From Calidifontibacter indicus (GTDB lineage: Bacteria; Actinomycetota; Actinomycetes; Actinomycetales; Dermatophilaceae), in assembly GCF_003386865.1 (NCBI RefSeq), contig NZ_QTUA01000001.1, positions 1,054,001-1,118,000 on the forward strand: a DNA stretch of 64,000 nt. Reading direction: 5' to 3'. Numbering within the stretch: position 1 is the first letter of the stretch; each line of letters begins with the position of its first letter. The notes beneath the pieces were generated by a model that was not told the DNA's origin, made no database searches, and saw only the letters and a list, made by a program, of their open reading frames with translations. The position numbers and the translations under genes are program-made. Below, in pieces: positions 7,896 through 15,495 of this stretch.

Positions 7896-8514
7896 GGCCC
7901 CATGTCTGGTGTTGCCGGTCTCTGGCGATGAGGTACCAGCGGCCGGCCCACACGACCAAGTGGTGCGGTTCAACCTCTCGGGGTGGCTTGAAGCCAATGT
8001 CTCTCGGCCCTGGCGTGTCGCCTTCCGGGGTGGCGTAATCGAACCTCAGAGAGTGGCTGGTGCGGATCGCTGCACCCACGATTTGAAGGGTTGCGACGTC
8101 GAGCGGTGGGGCGGAGAACTCCCAGTAGTTGCGCAGGCTGGTGACCTCGAACGCATCGCTCGCCGCGCGTAGGTGAGCTGGCATGACCTGACGCAGGGTG
8201 GTCAGTGCTCTGGCGACGGCGTCGTCGATGCCGGTGACGGTGGCTGGGGCGGTCTGCAGGGCGAGGGCGATCGCGATGGCCTGGTCGTCATCGAGGACCA
8301 GTGGCGGCAGCTTGCCGCCGGCGCCGAGCCGGTACCCGCCTCGTGGGCCCTTGATCGCATGAACGGGGTACCCGAGTTCACGCAGGGTCTCCACGTCCCG
8401 GCGCAGCGTCCGGGACGACACGCTCAGGCGCTGCGCCAACTCGACGCCCGACCATTCGACTCGCGCGCCGAGCAGCGAGAGCAACCGCAGGATCCGCTCT
8501 GAGGTGTCCGCCAT
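7896..8514 (-). pseudogene. WYL-domain (YafY-type) transcription regulator, C-terminus removed by IS3 copy 2
   Basis: About 205 codons remain from ATG 8514. The N-terminal HTH is present (MADTSERILRLLSLLGARVE, LSVSSRTLRRDVETLRELGY), followed by the linker and the start of the WYL domain (SLRFDYATPEG, HHLVVWAGRWYLIARD). The frame then runs into the IS end after QHQTWG, about 100 residues short of a normal member. ATG 8514 is chosen over upstream starts because it begins the HTH. The gene is divergent from the exporter and probably was its local regulator, so the truncation may have altered exporter control. Confidence 0.85.
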
Positions 8515-8538
8515 GTCCGAAAGACTCCCACGAATAGC

Positions 8539-8553
8539 GGACACTCGATGTCC
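8539..8553. promoter_or_regulatory. Possible operator between WYL regulator and exporter
   Basis: A 5-bp inverted repeat GGACA/TGTCC with a 5-bp spacer lies in the 62-bp divergent gap, 24 bases before the exporter ATG. Related TGTCC words recur just inside the regulator start. A binding site for the regulator is a reasonable guess, supported only by position and symmetry. Confidence 0.35.
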
Positions 8554-8576
8554 TCTACCACCGTCAGGGTGGGCAC

Positions 8577-10058
8577 ATGAGTTCACCGACACCCGCACCC
8601 GCGGCACCCCACACCGCGCCCGAACCGTACGTCGCCGGCCGGGCCGCGTCCCTGGCCCTTCTCGTCGTGCTGTTCGCGTCCTTCATGGATCTGCTCGACG
8701 TCACGATCATCACGGTCGCGGCCCCGGACATCGCGACCAACCTGAAGGCGTCCGAAGCGCAACTACAGTGGATGCTCGCCGCATACGTACTCGCCCTCGG
8801 GTCCGGATTGGTGACCGGTGGGCGAGTCGGCGACGCCTATGGGCGACGCCGGGTCTTCTTGGTCTCGTTGGCCGCGTTCGCTGTTGCTTCCGCGGCCTGC
8901 GCCTTGGCGTCGTCGGCCGGGATGCTCATTGCGTTGCGGGCGCTGCAGGGCCTGGCGGGCGGGTTCATGGTTCCGCAGGTCTTCGGGATCATCCGCTCCT
9001 CGTTCGCCCCGGCCGCGATGGCCAAGGCCTTCGGCGCGTATGGCGCGGTCCAGGGCTTGGCCTCTGTGGCCGGGCCGCTGTTGGGCGGGGCCCTCGTTGA
9101 CGCTGACCTGTGGGGCTTGGGATGGCGCACGATCTTCTGGATCAACGTCCCGGTCGCGGTGCTCGCATTGGCCCTCGGGCTGCGGTTCCTGCCCGAGTCC
9201 CACGCCCCGGGCCGCAGCCGGCTCGACGTGGTCGGCGCCCTGCTGGCCGCGGTCGGCGTGTTCCTCGTGCTGCTGCCGCTCGTGCAGGGCCGGGACTGGG
9301 GATGGCCGGGGTGGGGATGGGGCCTGTTAGTGCTCGGCCTGGTGGTGCTCGCCGGCTTCCTCGCTTACGAGCGGCGGCTGGCCCGAGCCGGTGGCCAACC
9401 CGTCCTCGATCCTTCCCTCCTGTCGATCCGACCATTCAGCGCCGGCCTGGCGGCTGCGGTGTTCTTCTTCGGCGGTCTCGCCTCGTTCTTCCTCGTACTG
9501 TCCATCTACCTCCAGCTCGGCACCGGGCGTACCGCGTGGGAGACCGGACTGGTGATCCTGCCGTACGCGCTCGGCTCGATCATCACCTCCGGCGCCGGGG
9601 TAGCCTTGGCCGCCAAAGCCGGCCGCGCCCTCCTGATCACCGGCTCGCTGACCCTGGCCGCCTCGCAAGGGCTGCTGTGGTGGCTGGTCCGCGACGGAGC
9701 CACACCCGGCTACTGGGCGCTGGGGGGCGTGATGTTCCTCGGCGGGCTCGGACTGGGGCTTGGCGCACCGATCCTGGTCAACGTCGTCCTCGCCGGTGTC
9801 CCCGGCCGACAGGCCGGCGCCGCCGGCGGGGCGCTGTCCACCGTCAACCAGATTGGCGGCGCGATCGGGATCGCGATCCTGGCCACCGTCTTCTTCAACG
9901 CACTCCCGGCCACCGCACCCGCAGGCGCACCCGGCACCCAAGCCCACGTCTTCGGCCAAGCACTGGCGCACGTGATGCCCTGGCAGGTCGCCACCTACCT
10001 TTTGGCCGCTCTGGCGATGCTCGCGCTGCCCAAGGCCGCCGCAGCACACCAAGGCTGA
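8577..10058 (+). CDS. MFS multidrug exporter, DHA2 (EmrB/QacA-like) family
   Basis: A 493-residue, 14-helix proton-driven drug exporter. Visible motifs are the DHA2 helix-1 signature (LLDVTIITVAAPDIA), motif A (GRVGDAYGRRRVFL), motif B (LIALRALQGLAGGFMVPQ) and motif C-like AYGAVQGLASVAGPLLGGAL. ATG 8577 overlaps none of the divergent regulator. Bases 9313-9352 are duplicated inside IS3 copy 2. A UvrA-like stub follows directly, a pairing seen in drug self-resistance loci. The substrate cannot be told from sequence. Confidence 0.93.
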   Translation: MSSPTPAPAAPHTAPEPYVAGRAASLALLVVLFASFMDLLDVTIITVAAPDIATNLKASEAQLQWMLAAYVLALGSGLVTGGRVGDAYGRRRVFLVSLAAFAVASAACALASSAGMLIALRALQGLAGGFMVPQVFGIIRSSFAPAAMAKAFGAYGAVQGLASVAGPLLGGALVDADLWGLGWRTIFWINVPVAVLALALGLRFLPESHAPGRSRLDVVGALLAAVGVFLVLLPLVQGRDWGWPGWGWGLLVLGLVVLAGFLAYERRLARAGGQPVLDPSLLSIRPFSAGLAAAVFFFGGLASFFLVLSIYLQLGTGRTAWETGLVILPYALGSIITSGAGVALAAKAGRALLITGSLTLAASQGLLWWLVRDGATPGYWALGGVMFLGGLGLGLGAPILVNVVLAGVPGRQAGAAGGALSTVNQIGGAIGIAILATVFFNALPATAPAGAPGTQAHVFGQALAHVMPWQVATYLLAALAMLALPKAAAAHQG

Positions 10059-10062
10059 CCCG

Positions 10063-10191
10063 ATGACGCCGCCACCGAAAGCAACCTTCACCATGACCAG
10101 CGACGTGATCCGGGTGCGCGGTGCCCGCACCCACAACCTGCGCCACATCGACGTCGACATCCCCAAGAAGCAGCTGACCGTCGTCACCGGC
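10063..10191 (+). pseudogene. UvrA-like (DrrC-type) ABC protein, N-terminal stub
   Basis: The frame gives DVIRVRGARTHNLRHIDVDI followed by PKKQLTVVTG, the standard UvrA/DrrC N-terminus just before the Walker A loop. At about 10191 the sequence switches to unrelated DNA, so the nucleotide-binding domains are missing. Start is ATG 10063 or the in-frame ATG 10093. DrrC-like UvrA paralogues confer resistance to DNA-intercalating drugs, which fits the upstream exporter; which paralogue this was cannot be settled from about 40 residues. Confidence 0.75.
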
Positions 10192-10203
10192 CTCCCTGCC
10201 TGG

Positions 10204-10235
10204 CTGCCCGCGCCGACGGTGACCGGAGCGGGCAG
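10204..10235 (-). terminator. Hairpin after ridA
   Basis: An 8-bp stem CTGCCCGC/GCGGGCAG with a 16-nt loop sits 11 bases beyond the stop of the minus-strand RidA gene. There is no T-tract, so it may be a factor-assisted terminator. It also marks the junction where the UvrA-like sequence ends. Confidence 0.4.
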
Positions 10236-10245
10236 CAGGGGTCGC

Positions 10246-10647
10246 TCAGGCGACCGCGGTGCCTTCCAGCTCGATCATCTGGCCGGGGATCGCCAGCCGT
10301 GTCACGCCGAGCATGGCGGTGGTCGGCGCTACCTGGGCTGCTCCCAGCCGCGACGCCAGCACTCCGTAGTGCTGGAAGAGCAGGTCGACGTCGGTGGTGT
10401 ACACGTTGAGCCGCACGAGGTTGGCCAGTGACATGTCGGCCGCGGCCAGCACCGCCTCCAGGTTGTCCAGGCTCAACGCAACCTGTGCTGCCATGTCTCC
10501 CTCATGCTGAGGAGTTCCGTCGGCTCCCATCGCGGTCTGCCCAGAGCAGTACAACGTCCGGGTGTGGCCGGTGATCACCTCGCCCTGGTTGAACCCCATC
10601 TCCACCGACCACGTCACCGGGTTGACGGCCACTCGTTCGATTGCCAC
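10246..10647 (-). CDS. RidA/YjgF-family protein
   Basis: A 133-residue member of the RidA family, whose best-known members hydrolyse reactive enamine/imine intermediates. Typical segments are seen: GHTRTLYCSGQTAMGADGTP, ALSLDNLEAVLAAADMSLAN, VRLNVYTTD and PTTAMLGVTRLAIPGQMIEL. The usual catalytic Arg position near the C-terminus is occupied by TRLA, so it may belong to a non-archetypal subfamily. GTG 10647 starts the domain; an in-frame ATG at 10719 would add a poorly conserved 24-residue extension. It is divergent from the WYL regulator at 10773. Confidence 0.85.
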   Translation of the reverse strand: MAIERVAVNPVTWSVEMGFNQGEVITGHTRTLYCSGQTAMGADGTPQHEGDMAAQVALSLDNLEAVLAAADMSLANLVRLNVYTTDVDLLFQHYGVLASRLGAAQVAPTTAMLGVTRLAIPGQMIELEGTAVA

Positions 10648-10735
10648 ATCAGCTCCAATCAGATTCCATCGGGGTTGCCCGCATTCGGGCGTCGCCGCGG
10701 TTCGGCGGCGCGTGACCACCCTGACGCTGAATCAC

Positions 10736-10748
10736 GACACCTTGTGTC
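10736..10748. promoter_or_regulatory. Possible operator between ridA-like gene and WYL regulator
   Basis: An inverted repeat GACAC-ctt-GTGTC lies 25 bases upstream of the WYL regulator GTG in the divergent region. It is a candidate autoregulatory site; support is symmetry and location only. Confidence 0.35.
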
Positions 10749-10772
10749 AGGTATTCAGATAACGTCTTCGCC

Positions 10773-11759
10773 GTGCGAGCTGACCGGCTGGTGTCCTTGG
10801 TCCTGCTGCTGCGTCAGCGCGGCCAGTTGACCGCGGATGCCCTGGCCAAAGAGCTCGAGGTCTCCCCGCGCACCGTCCTGCGCGACATCGAAGCGCTTTC
10901 CGCGGCCGGCGTCCCCGTCTATGCCGAACGTGGCCGGCACGGTGGGTACGCACTCCTACCTGGGTTCCGGACCGAGCTCACGGGCCTCAACAACGACGAA
11001 GCACTCGCGCTGCTCACCGCTGGCTCGAGGCCAGGCGAGCAGATCTTCGGACTCGGGACGGCTCTCGCCTCAGCGATGCGGAAGATCGTTGACGCCCTCC
11101 CCGAAGGCCACCAGATCGCCGCGACCAACGCGGCACAACGGTTCCTCGTCAACCCTGAGACCGACCTACTTTCCCGTCGCCTGAGCCAGGAAGAGCTGCC
11201 CGACGCCACGGTGATGGTGGTGCGACGCGCGGTCCTCGCCGGACGCAAACTGCGGATCCACTACGCCTCGCGCGGCCAGCCACCCCAATGGCACACAGTG
11301 GACCCGATCGGCCTGGTCACCGTGCGAGACAAGGGCTACTTACTAGCCACCGAGTCCGGCACCGACCGGACCATGCGAATATCGCGAATCCACGCCGCCG
11401 AAGAGCTTGTCGAACCAGCCCAGCGACCAGATCAGGTCAACCTCGAACACATCTGGGCACAACGGTGCGCCGAATTCCTGTCCGAGGGCCACATCTCTGT
11501 CCATGTACGTGTGAGCCCGGCGCGCCGGGACGACCTCCTCGACATGGCAGAAGCCGTACGCGCCGAGGAGGCCGAACCGGACGGCTGGCTACGCCTCGAA
11601 GTCACCTTCCAAGATCTCTGGCACGCAGAGTGGGCGCTGTGGCAGCTCTGCACCAACGTTGAAGCGCTCGCCCCGCCCGAACTGCGCGCTTCCCTGCACG
11701 CTCGGGCAGACGCAGTCGCCGACCGCTACCGAGCCACGGCTGAGCCCGACCCGAACTAA
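10773..11759 (+). CDS. WYL-domain (YafY-type) transcription regulator
   Basis: A complete 328-residue regulator: N-terminal winged HTH (MRADRLVSLVLLLRQRGQLT, LEVSPRTVLRDIEALSAAGV, GRHGGYALLPG), central WYL domain (RKLRIHYASRGQ, HTVDPIGLVTVRDKGYLLAT) and the WCX C-terminal extension. WYL domains sense small ligands or nucleic acid. GTG 10773 is the only start that keeps the full HTH. It probably controls the divergent RidA-like gene. It is not closely similar to the truncated WYL gene at 7896-8514. Confidence 0.92.
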   Translation: MRADRLVSLVLLLRQRGQLTADALAKELEVSPRTVLRDIEALSAAGVPVYAERGRHGGYALLPGFRTELTGLNNDEALALLTAGSRPGEQIFGLGTALASAMRKIVDALPEGHQIAATNAAQRFLVNPETDLLSRRLSQEELPDATVMVVRRAVLAGRKLRIHYASRGQPPQWHTVDPIGLVTVRDKGYLLATESGTDRTMRISRIHAAEELVEPAQRPDQVNLEHIWAQRCAEFLSEGHISVHVRVSPARRDDLLDMAEAVRAEEAEPDGWLRLEVTFQDLWHAEWALWQLCTNVEALAPPELRASLHARADAVADRYRATAEPDPN

Positions 11760-12059
11760 ACGTCCAGCCATGCCTGCCCACTTCAGAAGTGATGTCGAAA
11801 CTCACCAACACCGGCGCAGCTCACGAACTGAGCGGTGTCGAAGCAACCCCCTGGCTGTGTCAACCCGACTCAGGACCACTGTGACGGTCTGACTTGGGAC
11901 CACCCGTGCCCGTGCGGTCCGATGCCGGGAGCCTGCGGTTGGATCCGCCGCGCGTGACTGCGAGGTCACCGATGTGGCCGCCTGACAGAAAGCGCACTGC
12001 CGCGGACGAGCCGGGTGAATTCGTGATCTGGCTGAACCTATTGGCCATCCAGCGACGGC
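11760..12059. other. Gene-free stretch between WYL regulator and mer locus
   Basis: About 300 bases without a convincing gene. It holds an IS21-type terminal remnant at 11858-11908. A minus-strand frame (12093 to 11860) reads through it and across the remnant, but it overlaps the end of merR and shows no known domain, so I treat it as non-coding junction DNA. Confidence 0.5.
11858..11908 (+). mobile_element. Solitary IS21-type end (remnant)
   Basis: This segment aligns with the reverse complement of the outer end of the IS21 element at about 18990-19045: both share GGACCACTGTGACGGTCTGA, with imperfect repeats of GACTyrGGACCAC on either side. Multiple terminal repeats are typical of IS21 transposase binding. 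The remnant starts TGTCA at 11858 with its interior to the right, opposite in orientation to the full IS21 beyond the mer operon. No istA or istB coding remains beside it. Confidence 0.7.
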
Positions 12060-12449
12060 TCAGAGGTAGCGGCACACATCGGCGGTGGCGCAAGTGTCGG
12101 GTTCGGGGTCGGCGGCAGCGTCGCGGAGCGCGGAGACGTTGTCACGGAGGGCGACGAGGTCGGAGATCTGCTTCTCGATGTCGGCCAGGCGGGCATCAAG
12201 CAGGTCGCGCACGTGGCCACACGGCGCCTGGCCGCGGTCGCGGATGTCGAGGATCTGCTTGATCTGGGCGAGGGTCAATCCTGCGGCTTGGCCGCGGTGG
12301 ATGAAGTCGATCCGGCTAACGGCCTCGGTGGTGTAGTCCCGGTAACCGGACATGGTGCGCTCGGTGGGTGGCAGCAGCCCCTGCTCCTCGTAGAACCGCA
12401 GGGTCTTCGTGGTCGTCCCCGACGCCTCGGCGAGTTCCCCGATCCGCAT
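12060..12449 (-). CDS. merR: MerR-family mercuric resistance regulator
   Basis: A 129-residue metal-responsive activator/repressor that twists the mer promoter on Hg(II) binding. N-terminal HTH (MRIGELAEASGTTTKTLRFY), then the dimerisation helix. Metal-site cysteines are in APCGHVRDLL and in the C-terminal loop DTCATADVC, the pattern of regulators for divalent soft metals. It is divergent from merA, with a MerR-type operator in the 104-bp gap. Mercury specificity is inferred from the merA/merB neighbours more than from the Cys pattern alone. Confidence 0.88.
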   Translation of the reverse strand: MRIGELAEASGTTTKTLRFYEEQGLLPPTERTMSGYRDYTTEAVSRIDFIHRGQAAGLTLAQIKQILDIRDRGQAPCGHVRDLLDARLADIEKQISDLVALRDNVSALRDAAADPEPDTCATADVCRYL

Positions 12450-12477
12450 CCAACCTCCCGTGTGTCACAGGTCTCGC

Positions 12478-12509
12478 TTGACCTTCCCCTGTACTGGAAG
12501 GTCCATTGT
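12478..12509 (+). promoter_or_regulatory. MerR-type mer promoter/operator
   Basis: A -35 element TTGACC (12478-12483) is followed by the dyad ACCTTCC (12481-12487)/GGAAGGT (12496-12502) and a -10-like CATTGT (12504-12509). The spacer is 20 bp, over-long as in MerR-family promoters, where the activator realigns the two elements. The merA ATG lies 45 bases downstream. The dyad resembles the generic heavy-metal MerR-family half-site more than the Tn501 mer operator. Confidence 0.8.
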
Positions 12510-12553
12510 TGCTGCATCAGGAGCTTTTCCCAACACTCCGGGGAGGAATCGGG

Positions 12554-13978
12554 ATGCAGAGCAGGTACGACCTCGCGATCATCGGGTCCGGTGGAGGCGC
12601 GTTCGCCGCCGCCATCCATGCGACCGCACTCGGCAAGTCGGTGGTGATGGTCGAGCGCGACACGTTCGGCGGCACGTGCGTGAACACCGGCTGTGTGCCG
12701 TCGAAGGCGCTCATCGCCGCTGCCGAGGCCCGCCAGACCGCCGCCGACGCGGGCAGCCGATTCCCGGGGATCGCCACCACCGCGGACGCCGTGGACATGC
12801 CGGCTCTGATCGGCGGCAAGCAGGACCTCGTCGAGGAACTGCGCGGCGAGAAGTACGTCGACGTCGCCGATGCCTACGGCTGGCAGATCCGACACGGGAA
12901 CGCTGCGTTCGCCGGCACCCCGGACGCACCGCTCCTCGAAGTCACCGCGACTGACGGCACCGTCGAGACCATCGCGGCTGAGCATTACCTGGTGGCCACC
13001 GGCGCCCGCCCCTGGGCGCCGCCGATCGACGGGCTGGACGAGGTCGGGTACCTGACCTCGACCACGGCGATGGAGTTGACCGAGGTCCCCGACTCGCTGC
13101 TGGTGCTCGGCGGCGGCTACGTTGCCTTGGAGCAGGCCCAGTTGTTCGCCCGTCTCGGGTCGAAGGTCACCGTGCTGGTTCGTTCCCGGCTGGCCTCGAA
13201 GGAGGAGCCGGAGGTCTCCAAGGCGCTGCAGGAGGTCTTCGCCGACGAAGGCATCCGCGTGGTCCGCCGCGCAGCACCGACTCGCGTTGCCCACGACGCC
13301 GTCACGGGCCAGGTTGTTGTCACCGCTGACATCTCCGGCGGCGAGCAGGAATTCCGCGCCGACCAGGTCCTTGTCGCCCTCGGTCGACGGCCGGTCACCG
13401 ACGGGCTGAACCTCGATGCGGTGGAGGTGAAGACCGGTGACGCGGGCGAGATCGTGGTCACCAACCAGCTGCTGTCCTCCAACCCTCGGATCTGGGCGGC
13501 CGGCGACGTGACCGGGCACCCGGAGTTCGTCTACGTCGCCGCCCACCACGGCAATGTGGTCGCCGAGAACGCGTTCGCCGGTGCTGAGCGGCCTGTGGAT
13601 TACACCCAGCTACCGCGGGTGACCTTCACCAGCCCCGCGATCGGCGCTGTCGGGATGACCGAGTCCCAGGTGCTTGCAGCCGGGATCCGTTGCGACTGCC
13701 GGGTGCTGCCGCTGGGCTACGTGCCCAGGGCGCTGGTCAACCGCGACACCCGCGGGTTCATCAAGATGGTCGCCAATGCCGACACCGGCGAGATCCTCGG
13801 ACTCACCGCGGTCGCCAAAGACGCCGGCGAGCTCGCCGCTGCCGGGGTCCACATCCTCGGCAAGACCCTCACCGAGGTCGCCGACGCATGGGCGCCCTAC
13901 CTGACCATGACCGAAGGCATCCGGATCGTCGCCAAGGCCTTCACCACCGACGTCGCGAAGCTGTCCTGCTGCGCCTGA
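12554..13978 (+). CDS. merA: Mercuric reductase
   Basis: A 474-residue flavoprotein that reduces Hg(II) to volatile Hg(0) with NADPH in the cytosol. It has the FAD-binding N-terminus (DLAIIGSGGGAFAAAI), active-site disulfide motif GGTCVNTGCVPSK, NADPH fold (LLVLGGGYVALEQAQLF), AAGDVTG flavin motif and the C-terminal vicinal pair KLSCCA that separates MerA from lipoamide dehydrogenases. The N-terminal HMA domain found in some MerA is absent. ATG 12554 follows GGGAGG (12541-12546). It is first gene of the operon merA-merB-merF-like-trx-ccdA. Confidence 0.97.
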   Translation: MQSRYDLAIIGSGGGAFAAAIHATALGKSVVMVERDTFGGTCVNTGCVPSKALIAAAEARQTAADAGSRFPGIATTADAVDMPALIGGKQDLVEELRGEKYVDVADAYGWQIRHGNAAFAGTPDAPLLEVTATDGTVETIAAEHYLVATGARPWAPPIDGLDEVGYLTSTTAMELTEVPDSLLVLGGGYVALEQAQLFARLGSKVTVLVRSRLASKEEPEVSKALQEVFADEGIRVVRRAAPTRVAHDAVTGQVVVTADISGGEQEFRADQVLVALGRRPVTDGLNLDAVEVKTGDAGEIVVTNQLLSSNPRIWAAGDVTGHPEFVYVAAHHGNVVAENAFAGAERPVDYTQLPRVTFTSPAIGAVGMTESQVLAAGIRCDCRVLPLGYVPRALVNRDTRGFIKMVANADTGEILGLTAVAKDAGELAAAGVHILGKTLTEVADAWAPYLTMTEGIRIVAKAFTTDVAKLSCCA

Positions 13979-14028
13979 CCCGCACCCAGACAGTCCCGAC
14001 CCCCACTCAAGAAGGGAACGCATCCGCA

Positions 14029-14685
14029 ATGTCAGACCTCAGTACGCAACTTTCCCAACGACTCACTGGGACTGAGGAGACCGGCCTCGACGCCGGCCTG
14101 CTGATTCCGCTGCTGCGGCTACTCGTCGACGGCGACCCCGTCACCGTCGAGCAGCTCGCCGCCGTCGCGGGCTGCACCCTCGACGAGGTACGGCGCGGTC
14201 TCGCTGCGGTGCCGGACACCGAGTACGACGAGCAGGGCCGGATCATCGGCCAGGGGCTCACGCTGCGCCCCACCCCACACCGGTTCACCGTGGCTGGCGA
14301 GGAGCTCTACACCTGGTGCGCCTTGGACACCCTGATCTTTCCCGCCCTCCTTGACCGCCCGGCACGCGTGGAGTCGGTCTCCCCGACCAGTGGCGAGCCG
14401 ATCCGGGTCACCGTCGACCCCACCGCAGGGGTGACCAGCGTCGAGCCGGCCACCGCCATGGTGTCCCTGGTCAACCCCGAGAAGATCACCTCGATCCGCT
14501 CGTCTTTCTGCAACCAGGTGCACTACTTCACCGCCCCCGAGGACGCAGCAGCATGGCTGGCTGTACACCCAGCCGCCGAGGTCGTCACCGTGGCCGAGGC
14601 CTACGGGATCGCGGCCGATCTCACCGCCGCCTTCCTCAACCAGACCGATGCCGCCGTGGCCGACGACTGCCACTGCTGCTGTTAA
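14029..14685 (+). CDS. merB: Alkylmercury (organomercurial) lyase
   Basis: A 218-residue enzyme that breaks the C-Hg bond of organomercurials and hands Hg(II) to MerA. The catalytic set is visible: Cys and Asp in YTWCALDTLIF (C96/D99 equivalents) and the second Cys in SSFCNQVHYF (C159 equivalent). The C-terminus ends DDCHCCC, an unusual Cys/His cluster that could bind metal. ATG 14029 follows GAAGGGAACG. It lies 50 bases after merA, giving a broad-spectrum mer operon. Confidence 0.95.
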   Translation: MSDLSTQLSQRLTGTEETGLDAGLLIPLLRLLVDGDPVTVEQLAAVAGCTLDEVRRGLAAVPDTEYDEQGRIIGQGLTLRPTPHRFTVAGEELYTWCALDTLIFPALLDRPARVESVSPTSGEPIRVTVDPTAGVTSVEPATAMVSLVNPEKITSIRSSFCNQVHYFTAPEDAAAWLAVHPAAEVVTVAEAYGIAADLTAAFLNQTDAAVADDCHCCC

Positions 14686-14710
14686 TCCACCGAAGGGAAT
14701 CAGAACAGCA

Positions 14711-15007
14711 ATGACCCCCCACCACGACGACCAGCCGGGACGGGCCGGCCTGCTCTTGGGAGCGGGAGCCGCGTTCCTCATGGTCGCCTGCTGCGCCCTG
14801 CTACCCCTGCTTGTCGCCGGCGGAGCCCTTGCCGGTGTAGGCGCATTCCTCCGCAACCCGTGGGTGATCGGCGCCGGCGTCGCGCTTCTGGCGTTTGGCG
14901 GGGTCGCGGCCACCAGGCGCCCCAACGGCGGCGACAACGCCGGCCACGACTGCTGCACGCCCATGCGCACCACCGAACACGACCCGAAGGACGAGCAGAA
15001 CCGATGA
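14711..15007 (+). CDS. MerF-like mercuric ion transporter, small membrane protein
   Basis: A 98-residue protein with two membrane helices. The first carries a vicinal Cys pair before Pro (MVACCALLPLLVAGGALAG) and the tail has DCCTP after the second helix; this two-CC arrangement is that of MerF, which passes Hg(II) across the inner membrane. The N- and C-terminal extensions are longer than in classical MerF. It ends with a 4-bp overlap (ATGA) with the next gene. The assignment rests on the paired CC motifs, topology and operon position. Confidence 0.75.
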   Translation: MTPHHDDQPGRAGLLLGAGAAFLMVACCALLPLLVAGGALAGVGAFLRNPWVIGAGVALLAFGGVAATRRPNGGDNAGHDCCTPMRTTEHDPKDEQNR

Positions 15008-15492
15008 CGACCTCCCGCACCCGCCGTACCCCGCTCCTGACCGCCTGCGGCAGCACCGACACTGACCCGTCGGCCGCGGTAGGCACGCCCACCACGGTGA
15101 CCAGCATCAACGGTCAGCAGATCAACCTGCCCTCCCCCGGCAAGCCGACCGCGGTGTTCTTCTTCTCCGTCGGCTGCGGCGAGTGCGTGAACGGCGTCCG
15201 GTCCCTCGGCGTGGCCGCCACCAGCGCCGACGAGGCCGGATCCGAGGCGAACTTCCTCGCTGTCGACATGGACCCCGGCGAGTCGAAGGAGACGATCGGC
15301 GACTTTATGGAGTACGTCGATGCCGAGCACGTCCCGGCCGCGATCGATCAGGGCGCAACGCTGTCCCGGCGATTCGGCGTATCGGCGCTGTCCACCCTCA
15401 TCGTCGTCGACGCCGACGGCACGGTGACCTTCCGCGCCACCGACCCCGACGCGAAGACGATCACCGCCGAACTGCAGAAGGCCGGAGCCTGA
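15004..15492 (+). CDS. Thioredoxin-fold lipoprotein-like protein of the mer operon
   Basis: A 162-residue protein with a thioredoxin-like fold: KPTAVFFFSVGCGECVNGVR holds a CxxC (CGEC), and LSTLIVVDADGTVTF gives the later strand region. The N-terminus has a lipobox-like LLTAC at residues 11-15 after MTTSRTRRTP, but almost no hydrophobic core, so export may be impaired or the 5' end shortened. It overlaps the MerF-like gene by four bases and precedes the CcdA-like gene, its likely electron donor. The role in Hg handling is inferred. Confidence 0.75.
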   Translation: MTTSRTRRTPLLTACGSTDTDPSAAVGTPTTVTSINGQQINLPSPGKPTAVFFFSVGCGECVNGVRSLGVAATSADEAGSEANFLAVDMDPGESKETIGDFMEYVDAEHVPAAIDQGATLSRRFGVSALSTLIVVDADGTVTFRATDPDAKTITAELQKAGA

Positions 15493-15495
15493 CCC

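Noticed and set aside
6673-7900. GGCCC direct repeats flanking IS3 copy 2 as a target duplication
   Set aside because: Copy 1 is also followed by GGCCCC, so these bases may belong to the IS end; and the flanking genes do not match across the element.
12275-13549. A 424-codon minus-strand frame antisense to merA
   Set aside because: merA is certain on the other strand, and the frame lacks any family signature.
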